A stretch of 64,000 bases of DNA from Gari tellinella (lineage: Eukaryota > Mollusca > Bivalvia > Cardiida > Psammobiidae), in contig OV277859.1 in assembly GCA_922989275.2 (NCBI GenBank), forward strand, positions 85,370,198 to 85,434,197. Direction: 5' to 3'. The position numbers and the translations under genes are program-made. Within the stretch, counting starts at the first letter, position 1; each line of letters opens with the position of its first letter. The notes below the pieces were generated by a model that saw only the letters and a list, made by a program, of their open reading frames with translations, was not told the DNA's origin and made no database searches. Below are positions 13,101 through 25,100 of the stretch, piece after piece.

Positions 13101-16100
13101 TCAACAATGTGATTTACATTGTATCAAAAAGGTGGTCACATTTTCCATGGTTAACAACATCCATATACCAAAACAATAAATTCAAGAATCATTGGACAAA
13201 TAGACAGACAGACATTTTGTATTCATGATAGTTCGTTTTGAGCATTATGCATAGAGCTTATCATGAATTACTGTACAAAATGTAGCAATTATATCACTTA
13301 CTTGGCCAGTGTTGTGACTTTGCCAAGCTCTTCCTTGTATGGAGCCATGTTGTATTGTGACTCTCCTACGGCATTCAAGATGATGTACTGACCTGGGGCA
13401 CCAAGAAGATTGTATCTCACTGAGGACTGGGCACTGAGTGTTTCTCTTCCCTGTAATAAACACAGCCAATTTCAGGGGTGCAATAAATTGATCTTGAAAA
13501 ATCCTAAGTTTTCCCAAAGTTCTATTTTTCAAGCTTGATTACTTAAAGCAGGTTGAAAGTAAAGCAGAATGTGCCTTAAGTTGCATTCTGCTTTACTTTC
13601 AACCTGCTTTAAGCTACCATCTGCTAGGATAAAAATCCGAAGATTTTGGAAAAATCCAGAGAAATGGCAGCCCTGCAATTTTGTACTAGGTCATATAACT
13701 ACAGTAAACCACTCATTTGCAAAGACTTAAGATGTACAATGACAATTGACAGTTAATGGTGGATAGAAATAATGCAGAAAACTCTAGTATGAGCTGTCAA
13801 CATTATTTGTAATCTGAATTTTGCAACTACCTTTATTAAAAACTACATATGGTTTATATCTTAATATTTCATAGAAAATTGGTCAAGCTATCAAAAAAAA
13901 ACCTGTAAAAATGTCCCTTTCTTGGAATTACTGTTATTTTTTCTCATTCATATAGCTTTGTTAAATGATAATTAATAACAAAATGATGCAAATACAACAA
14001 TGCCTAAAAAATCCCATGAATGCATACTTTTAATGTTTTATCATATGGAACAAACACAACAAATCCTCCTTACAATCAGTAATAACACAGATCAAGTGTC
14101 CAGTGCCAAGATACCGATGTAAACTGCTTTAAATTTGATCATATATCTACAATTGAAGAACATTCTCTATTTCATGAATAAACAAGTTGAGAAGATAAAA
14201 TGTCTTCAAGATTAATAGGGTTAAGCAGTTTGGTGAAAATCATTTTGATTTATATTACATGTACATGTACTTTCCATTTAAGCTTGTAAGGTTACATTTA
14301 GATTATAAAACAAATGTAAGTTAGCATAGAAGCCATGGCACAACACCGTATATATAATTATTTACTGGATGTTTTAGAGGCAGTTACACTTATTTTTGCA
14401 ATCATAACAAGCCAACCCCATTTTTGGATAGCTAGGATGTAATATTCTAATACAGTGCTCCCTCTCTACAACAACACCCAAGGGGAGACACAGATTGTGT
14501 GTGTCGTTCCTAGGAAGTTGTCATAGGAAGGGAAAATGAATACCCTTAGAGTGCAAAGCATAATTTGGCTTACATTTGCAATCAGTTTGAACCCAAACAG
14601 ACGCTGCTTAATGCAGTGTCTGATCTGAATTCAAACTCTTTGTTGAATCTTCTCTATGTTTCTTCTGTCAATATGAATGAGAAAAAAGCATTGCAGCAGT
14701 GAAAGCATTAGACAATATTTGTCTTGTTTGGAAAATAGTGGTAAGCATTGTTGAAAGGAGGGAATCATTGCTCGGAGGGCCACTGTAGGAAAGGGCCACT
14801 GTACACAATTTTCTCCCAAATCTTAAACAATTTAGAAAATCAATCATGCTATCTAACCACACCATATAATTATCGACAACATATTTCGATGCAACATATC
14901 TCTATACAGTAAAACTTATATCTCAAAAGGAGAGGAGTCTGAAGTTATATATAAAATATGCAGGCTAATGCAGGACAGAAGTAATCCAGAAGTTCCTATC
15001 AGAGGTTTCTTCATTATTTTTGTTCCACATTATCTGTCTATAAGATTGTTATGTTTCTTTACATGTATTTAGAGGATGATTTTCACAGGTCTGACTGTGT
15101 ATACAAATAAAGTAAAAAAAACTATCGGCATTGTGTACCTGTTCACATGGACTGTAATTCACCATACTCTTTGAAATGATAACTTTATCTATACACTTGC
15201 TGAGGTCCCTGACTTTGACCATGTCCATACTAGGTACTCCATTCATGGATCGGACAGTCTTTAGTTTGTAGGTAGTTTCACACTCACCAGATACACTTGG
15301 CTACAAAAGTTAAGATTGCAGGAACTTATTAACAAAACCAGTGTTTAAGGATATCGAACATTTAAATTTTCATCTGTATCACAAATCAAAAGGCAATGAT
15401 TAAAGTAAAGTTTGAAAAGATAAGTGTTTATTTACAAAACCATTGTTTTACTAATTCAACACTAAGTAACTCTTGTGGGTTATAAGGTTCCCTTTTTATC
15501 TTTTTGGTTACCAAAACATGAACAAGTCTACTTGGAGTTCTGGGTAGTTTGATAAATACTGCTCTAAATTAGCAAACAGTGTAGACCCTGATCAGAGGGC
15601 TCCTATAGGAGCGCTCTGATCTGGGTCTACACTGTTTGCAAATTCCATAAGTATATCTTAAAACAGATACATGGTGTTGAATGAGTTAAAGATATCGAAC
15701 ATCTAAATCTTTATCTGTATCGCAATTCAAAAGACAATCATTAAAGTAAAGTTTGAAAAGATAAGTGTTTACTTACAAAACCATTGTTTAAAGGCATCAA
15801 ATATTTAAATCTTCACCATTTCACAATTCGATAGGTAATGATTAAAGAAAAGGTTAAAAAATAAATATGTATCTGTTAAGTTGTTCACCCTTTCCCCCAT
15901 AGAAGCGCCTTTCAGTGAATTTAATTTATACCTTCACTTAAGAAAATAGTTCCAATTTAATCAATCAGGAATATGTATTATAAGAAATAGTTTCCATATT
16001 CTAGCAGATAGAAGCTTAAAGCAGGCTGAAAGAAAAGCAAAATGCACCCTAAGGCGCATTCTGCTTTACTTTCAACCTGCTTTAAGTGGTCACCTGTTTC

Positions 16101-19100
16101 CAAAACTAGAAACAGGCTATGGGGTAAAGGTTTAAGATATTAGACAATTGTTAACTGAATTGAGCTCATGACTTGGCTACCTCCACAACTCTGTATATTT
16201 TGGGCATGATCTCTGAACTAGCAACATCAACCAGCGGAGTGAGAGAATGTCTGCCATTAAAGTTGACCTCCAGGAGGCTGAGGCAACCCTTCTTGATGTT
16301 AACTGACCAGTCAGGATCGTCATACTCAGTTACTAAGCTCTCTACGTGACCACGCTCATAACTGGAGAAAAAAAAATATGAAACTTGTATTCTTATAAAT
16401 ACAATTAAACCTCTCTATTACAACCAATAAATTGTGTTAATAATTAGGTGTTTACGACAGGTGACTGCTTAAAGCAAGATGACAGTAAAACAGAAAGCTC
16501 CTTTGGGAGCTTTCTGTTTTACTGTCACCTTGCTGTAAGCTATAACCTGCTTTTATACAATCAATTAGCCTTGACAGAGTGACTGTTCAAACATCCAAAT
16601 CCCAATTGGTTCTTAGCTGTGATGGACTTACCAATGTAGGTTCCATGATTGAAGGAGTACAATCTTGTCGAGCAGTCGGCCATCTTTCTTTCTGTAAAAA
16701 TAAGACTGAGGGGCCCGTCAGCCAATGAAAGGGCTGTATTTCTATGTACAGTACCCTGTCAGTACAGTGTACATGGGTTCAAGTCTATGACTTGTTATCC
16801 AATCAAAAGTGAGGATTTTACTTTGCAGAATAATAAGCCTCCCTGTGTGCAACACATATCTATTAAGGAACTGACTTTCAAAGCAAACACATCATGACTG
16901 AATCACTATCAGTCCAGAACTTAACATCTTTCAACAATGAACAAGGCATCAGACAAGTGATCCAAATCCCCTCATATTTCACACTCTTGTCATACCAGTA
17001 TTTGAATGGATTTTTATGAAATTCCAATGACAAATGAACTTGCTAGTGGGATAAAAATATTTTTTCTAGAATATAGTAACAGCAACCTTTACCTCCTAAT
17101 AGACTTCTACACAAAAGAGCAAAACCTGAACTTGTTCTAAGATTCTCAACAAACTAATATGAAACATGCAATGTCATTGAGAAATGAAGATAGTTAAGAT
17201 CTATGACAATATTTGTTTAACAATAGTAACAATTATCTTGACCATCTATGCAGAAGAGCATCAAAGTAATGAGATTTAAGAGTACATACTAGAACATGAC
17301 AGGTTTCACTAGGAAGGTTTTCATGTTTTCTGTGTCAGTATCCAGTAGTTCTGTCATGGCCTCATCAGGAATCATCTCCCTGGTTGGGTCATGCAGCAAT
17401 ATAGGTCCATTCACCTTGTACAGCCTCGGACTTCTCAGCTACCAAAATAAAGATACATTTTATATGGTAAATTTGGAAGTACAGTTTATAACCCCCCCCC
17501 CCCCACCCCCACCCCCCAACCCCCAATTAGAAATACATTTTGATATACATGTACATTTACCTGTTCCTCCCAGAAATGACTTTTTTGTCTTTTCATGCTT
17601 ATTCCTTGTCATGTTAAAGAAGCGTGGACAATTTCTCTTTAATATGACAATTGGATACTTAAAACACTGGCTGAAAGTAAAGCAGAAAGCTCCTATAGGA
17701 GCTTTCTGCATTACTTTCAGCCTGCTTTAAGCAAACATCTGTGACCTGTCAACAAAACTTTAATCAGGCTATGGGGAGATGGGATAATGTGTGTTCAACC
17801 TTTCCTTCATTCCAAAGCCACACCATATACCTTTACCAGTTCGCAACAGAAATGCTTTCTCCCCTGTCCTCATAGACCAAACAATTTTGGAAACCTTTCT
17901 TACATCCTTGCAAGTAAGTGTCTGTTCAAAGCAGGATGTAAGCAAAGGGTTAGGGTTAGGGTCAAAGCCCAAACAGGAGTTTTCTGCTTTACTTTCAAAT
18001 TGCATTACAACTTCAAATTATTATGTAACTATCATGTATTTTAATTACTTGAAATTTGTTCCTGTCCTCCCCTCCACTTAATTGATAGTTAAGGTCATTC
18101 TCTGTTACGTTATATGCTCACCTATTATATAAAAGGTCAAGTTTGTTTACTAATAGATTTAATGTATCCGTAGCTGATCAAGGATCTCTGACACCAGATG
18201 TCAATTTCAGCCATTTTGAAACGAGATCAAGACGACTCCTGATTCAAACTATGATGAAAGACAATAAGCAGTAAAATGCAGAACAAAAGTATTATTCAGT
18301 AAAACCTCTCTATTATGACCACTAAATTGCATTTATTATTTTGTGTTTAAGGCAGGTGGCTGCATAAAGAAAGGTGAATGTAAAACAGAAAGCTCCTTTA
18401 GGAACTTTCTGTTTTACCTTTACCTTACTTTAAGCTGTCACCTGTCTTTCATACAATCAATTAGCCTTCTTTTTAGTGGTCGTTACAAAGAGAAGTTTCA
18501 CAGAGCTCCAGATAAGGGGAGTATTTTAAAATTAATTTTTTTTTTTCTGCATTTAACCTTATGGTGTCACTTCTCGTGAGAATCGTCTTGAAGAGACGGT
18601 TCTAATGAGTAGTAACACCATAGGATTTGGTGCCTACATAGTGAGAAAATGTTTGTTTTGTTCAGTTTACTCCGTCTTGTCTGGAGCCCTGGTTTCACTG
18701 TATTAAAATACTCAGTTACCTCCATTTTCATCTGTCTGTAAGTAATCTTCTGTAGGATGACCTGACCTTTGATCTTGAGGCCCGAGTAGATATTGGAACC
18801 AAGAGGCAGCCCAGACAGAATATGTGACTCATACTGGTAAATATACTCCTTACCCTCTTTGTAGACTGAAATGAAATTAAGTAACATTACTCTTTGCATG
18901 CTGGGTAAATTTTTTCGTCTGCAAACAATTGTTGTCTGCTATTACTCTAAAATTAGGATTATCAAAATTTCTTTTAAATTCAGGGTCATTATTGCAAACA
19001 GTTTGGATCCTGATGAGACGCCGTGTTACGCGGCGTCTCATCTGGATCCAAACTGTTTGTAAAGGTAATCACTGTGGTGGATATATCCGCCGCTAGCATG

Positions 19101-22100
19101 CAAAGAGTTAAACAAGAGGGCCTGAAGGCCCTGATATCGCTCACCTTTTGTACTGAAGCATGATAGCTTTACCTTTTCTGTTTCACCCGTTTTCATCTAT
19201 GCAGTATAGCATGTAAACCATTTTGGAATACAACCTCATAATTCTAGTATAGCAGAGTACATCAAGGGCTGATAACTAGACCCTAAAGAATACTGAAATG
19301 AAGCCTTTTCTAGCATTTCAAAGTATATCAAGGGCAGATAACTATTGTCACAATGATAAGTTTTTAACAATAATTGCACTCCTTTGAGAACCTATAGCTA
19401 TATACATTGTGTGCAAGTATAATCAAAATCCATTCAAAACTGTAGTTGCAAGAGTGTAAACACTGTAAAATATGGCATTTTCAGCAATTCAAAGGTAGAT
19501 AACTCTTGACCTATTAGTCTGATTTCAACCATAATCACCCTTTTTTGAACTTGTATGGTCCTATACAATCTGAGCAAGTTTAATAAAGCTTGAGTAAATA
19601 TTGTGGCCTCTAGAGTGTAAACACTGTTAAATATATCATTTTCAGCAATTCAAAGGTAAATAACTCTTGACCTATTGATCTGATTACTACCATAATTAAA
19701 CTCCTCTGAAGTCTTATGGTAATATACAATCTGAGCAAGTTTGAGAAAGATTGGATAAAATGTGTGGCCTCTAGAGTGTAAACACCCTTAAATATGGCAT
19801 TTTCAGCAATTCAAAGGTAGATAACTCTCAACCTATTACTCTGATTACAACCATAATCAAACTCATTTGAACTCTTATAGTCATATACAATCTGAGATAG
19901 TTTGAGATAGATTGGATAAATATTGTGGCCTCTAGAGTGTAAACACTGTTAAATATGGCATTATCAGCAGTTCAAAGGTAAATTACTCTTGATCTATATG
20001 TCCGATTCCAACCATAATCGAACTCATCCGAACTCTTACAGTTATATACAATCTGAGCAAGTATGAGAAAGATTGGATAAATATTGTGGCCTCTAGAGTG
20101 TAAACACTGTTAAATATGGCATTTTCAGCAATTCAAAGGTAGATTACTATTGACCTATTGGTCCGATTTCAACCATAATCGAACTCATCTGAACTCTTAT
20201 GGCAATATACCATCTGAGCAAGTTTGAGAAAGATTGGATAAATATTGTGGCCTCTAGAGTGTAAACACTAAAATTGTTGACGACGAACGCCGGACATTCA
20301 AGTATTGCAAAAGCTCACCCTGAGCTAGCTCAGGTGAGCTAAAAATGTATTCAAACAAAAACTTGCTCAGCAAGTTAATCGTTAACCATGTCTCCTTTAG
20401 AAGCACCTTTTTAATTTATTCCTCAACTGAAGAACATATTTCCAATTTTTACAGTTATGAATATGTATAATAAGAAATACTTTCTATATTCTGGCAGAAT
20501 GTAGCTTAAAGCAGAGTACACTCGGAAAGACACTGGGAGGGATCAGGAACTCTCGGAAGGACGCTGGGAGGGAGGCACATTCTGCTTAAGTACTTTCAAC
20601 CAGCTTTAAGTGGTCATCAAAAATTACTGATTGGACGGGGTGAATAAAGTATAAAAAAAAACAACCAAAAAACAAACAAACTGACAACCCCTGGGGCGGG
20701 TCCAATTTTGACCCGGGGGTCATAATTTGAACAATTTTGGTAGAGGACTATAAGGCACTGAGGCTACAGTTCAAATATAAATGATCTGGGCCTTACAGTT
20801 TCAGAGAAGAAGATTTTTAAAGGTTTTCCGATGAAAAACTGATAAGCCCAAGGGCGGGCCATTTTTGGCCCAGGGGTCATAATTTGAACAATCTTGGTAG
20901 AGGACCATAAGGCAAAGCTATATGTCAACTTTTAAAGATCTGGGCCTTACAGTTTCAGAGAAGAAGATTTTTAAAGATTTTCCCATATAACTCTACGTAA
21001 AACTGATAAGCTCAAGGGCGGGGCCATTTTTGGCCAGGGGGTCATAATTTGAACAATCTTGGTAGAGGACTATAAGGCAAAGCTACATATCAAATATTAA
21101 TGATCTAGGCCATACAGTTTCAGAGAAGAAGATTTTCAAAGGTTTTCCTAAGAAAAACTAATAAGCCCCAGGGCGGGGCCATTTTTGGTCCCAGGGTCAA
21201 AATTTGAACAATACTAGTAGAAGATCATTAGGTAATGATACATACGAAATATCAATGGTCTGGGCCTTTTGGTTTCTGAGAAGAAGATTTTTAAAGATTT
21301 TCTAATTCATTAAAAGCTGTCTATACGGTCATGTTAGAAAATCTGGTCCCAAAGCAAGGGGAATAACTCTAGCCAAAAACTTTGAACAAGATTTCGTTCC
21401 CCCTTGTCACTGATGCTTCTGACAAAGTTTGGTTGAAATCGGGTCAGTGGTTTCTGAGGAGATGCTGTTTCAAAATGTGGCCGGACGCCGGATGAAGAGC
21501 AGTCACAATAGCTTATCCTGAGCCAAAGGCTCAGGTGAGCTAAAAATACGGTAAACACCAGATTGCCTCGGTTGCGTGTGCACCGTACTTACCTTTTCAC
21601 CCATATTCTATTTTAGGAAAAATATTCAAAGCCCTGTAAGGGCAATAACTTCTGTCAAATTTGTCACAGCCCAAATTCCGAGCAACATGCACATGATTTT
21701 TAAGAGACAGACAAGGGACATAATCCTGAAAATCTTAGCTTTGGAAATATATAAACGTTTACTATGTTGATTTTTCTCTTCAGGATTTAATTCATTGCAA
21801 CCTGAGCCACAACCATACTCATCCTTTACAAACAGAGTATTTGTAAACAGTGCACTTGTCTTATGCAAACAGTGTAGATGCTGATCAGAGGGCTCCTTCA
21901 AGATCAGTGTCTGCACTGTTTGTCATTTTAGAACATATTACAAACAAGAGGGCCATGGCCCTTAATTCGCTCACCTGAGGTCATTGTGCCTTAGCTTAAT
22001 AGGCAAGACAACATTTTAATATAGCTGTAAATGGAATTATCTTGCAGACAAAAAAAAACATGACAAATTGGAATAACTTAAAAAAAACATTGTTGGCAGA

Positions 22101-25100
22101 GTTATGGCCCTTATCCATGACACTTCTTCTTATCAAGCTACATGTATTTCCATATGATTATTTATTGCGCACTCTGCTTTACTTTCAACCTGCTTTAAGT
22201 TATCATCTACTAAGATATAGATACTATTTCTTATATCTTACATGTTTATGACTGTATAAAGTGGAATTATTTTCTTTAGAGGAGGAATAAATTAAAGGCG
22301 TAAAAAGGCATATGTATGGGGTAATGGGTTAACATCAGTAGAACTGGAGTTATCTCAAAGACAAGAAAATATGACACTGGGAAATATCTCAAAAACAAGA
22401 GCACCGCAAGCCGGGCACATTATACGCCCGTCAAAACGATCTTAGAATGTAGTCATACCAAAACCCTATCAAGGTAAAAACAAAAGGGGAAGAACCCTGA
22501 AAGTTAGGGGTCATATGCTGACCAAGTTTCAAAAGGATGGGAATAAATTTGTTTGAGAAAGAGAGCTACAAACAAAAAAATGCCCGTTTTTGACGATAAA
22601 AGGGGCATAACTCTTAAATGTCTGGGGCAATCTTGCTGGTTATGAAGCTTGACCGAGACATTATGGTCATACACATGCTGACAAAGTTTCAAAAGGATTG
22701 GAATAAATTTATTTGAGTTAGAGAGCGGACAAATTAAAAAATGCCCGTTTTTGACAAAATAAGGGGCATAACTCTTGAATGTCTGGGGCAATCCTGCTGG
22801 TTATAGTACATAACTGAGACATTATGGTAATACACATGCTGACCAAGTTTCAAAAGGATTGGAATAAATTTGTTTGAGTTAGAGAGCGGACAAACTAAAA
22901 ACTGCCCGTTTTAGATGAAAAAAGGGACATAACTCTTGACTGTCTGTGGCAATCTTGCTGGTTATGAAACATAACTGAGACATTATGGTCATACACATGC
23001 TGACCAAGTTTCAAAAGGCCTGAAATAAATTTGTTTGAGTTATAGAGCGGACAAACTAAAATATGCCCGTTTTTTACGAAAAAAGGGGCATAACTCTTGA
23101 ATGCCTGGTGCAATCCTGCTTGTTATCAAACTTGACAGAGACATTATGGTCATACACATGCCGACCAAGTTTCAAAAGGATTAAAATAAATGTGTTTGAG
23201 TTATAGAGCGGACAAACTAAAATATGCCCGTTTTTTACAAAAAAAGGGGCATAACTCTTGAATGTCTGGGGCAATCCTGCTGGTTATCGAACCTGACCGA
23301 GATATTATGGTCATACACATGCTGACCAAGTTTCAAAAGGATTAAAATAAATTTGTTTGAGTTAGAGAGCGGACAAACTAAAATATGCCCGTTTTTTACG
23401 AAAAAAGGGGCATAACTCTTGAATGCCTGGAGCAATCCTGCTGGTTATCGAACTTGACCGAGATATTATGGTCATACACATGCTGACAAAGTTTGAAAAG
23501 GATTTAAAAACATTTGTTTGAGTTAGAGAGCGGACAAACTAATATGCCCGTTTTTGACAAAAAAGGGCATAACTCTGGAATGTCTGGGGCAATCTTGCTG
23601 GTTATCGAACTTGACCGAGATATTATGGTCATACACGTTCTGACCAAGTTTCAAAAGGATTAGACTAAATTTGTTTGAGTTAGAGAGCGGACATGAAAAA
23701 GTTAACGGACGGACAGACGGACAGACGGACGGACGGACGGACGGACAGACGGACGGACAGCGCCACGACATAATACGTCCCGTCTGAAGACGGGCGTATA
23801 ATGACATTGACCTTTGTAGGACATGACCCAAGTTATAAAGTTTCTAACTTTAACAAAGTTATGGCTAAGATTAAAGTTGTGGACTGACAGACAAACAAAT
23901 GGACAAACAGACAAAAAAGAAGACAGACAAAAACAATATGCCCCCAACTGCAGGGCATAAAACTATAGCAGACACCATATGCTGCTGTTTACAGTGAACC
24001 TCATCAGCTGACCAGCTGACCTGAGTTCAGTTATGTAACTCTGCCAGTAGGAAATTTGACTAGGGTCTAACTCTTATAATGCTGAATTGCTGTCTGCTAT
24101 ACATATTTTGAATGTGAATTATGACCTAGATATTTAACCGACCAGAACGATTTGAACAAACTAGGTAAAGGACATTTAGAAGTGTCACCATGCCAAATAT
24201 CAAAGCTCTGGCCATATTAGTTTCAGTGGAGAAGACGTTTGAAATTTTCACTATATAACTCTATGTAAAACTGTGACCCCCGGGGCGGGGCCAATTTTGA
24301 CCCCAGGGGCATAATTTGAACAAACTTTATAGAGGACCTGTAGATAATGTTATGTGCCAAATATCTAAGCTCTGGCCCTTGTAGTTTCAGACAAAAAGAT
24401 TTTTTAAGATTTCCTTATTTTTTCACTTTGGTTGCCATAGCAACCAGAGTTCTATATTGTTTTCAATTCTTTGAACAAATTTGAAAGAGCTTGACCCAAG
24501 GAACATTCCTGTAAAGTTTGGTTGAAATCTGTTCAGCCGTTTAGGAGAAGATGTCATTTGAAGCAATTGTTAACGACGACGCACGACGGACGACGCACGA
24601 CGGACGACGGACACAGGGCCATCCCAATAGCTCACCTTGAGCCTTTGTCTCAGGTGAGCTAACAAAAACACAGTCAAAAATGGATTAGACTTAATTGGAT
24701 ACTAAAAGAGGTCCATTAAAAGTATCAAGTGGTGAATGGCTAATATGAATTTTACCTTAAGCATCCTAGGGAGATGCTTTAACACATTCAACCCAAGCAA
24801 CGAGTTTACTCGTCATTTACAAACAGTGTATCTGTGAAGATTACCCTTGTCACATGCAAACAGTGTAGAACCTGATCAGAGGGCTCCTTATGGAGCCCTC
24901 TGATCAGGGTCTACACTGTTTTGTCATTTAAAAAAAAGATTGTTGAAATCACCCCTAATTAGTCAATAATGGACTAGATATATTTTGAAATTGGAATTGT
25001 CCATTAAAAGTTTTAGGGGTGAATGAGTTAATGTTTTAATGCTCTTTAATATTTGTCACCTGCAACAATTTTAGGAGTTGATGTACTTACAATTACTTTA

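Noticed and set aside
16633..16694. Exon-like stretch on the minus strand with acceptor TTTTTACAG and donor GTAAGT between exons 3 and 4
   Set aside because: Including it creates a TAA at the junction or breaks the frame; exons 3 and 4 join cleanly without it.
17944..17963. Interstitial telomere marking an ancient fusion
   Set aside because: Only two to three TTAGGG units, within a decayed stem-loop.
22504..23831. Repeated frames of about 66 aa starting MPQTFKSYAP or similar
   Set aside because: Translation of 160-bp array D units; the period is not a multiple of three and the frames end at unit borders.
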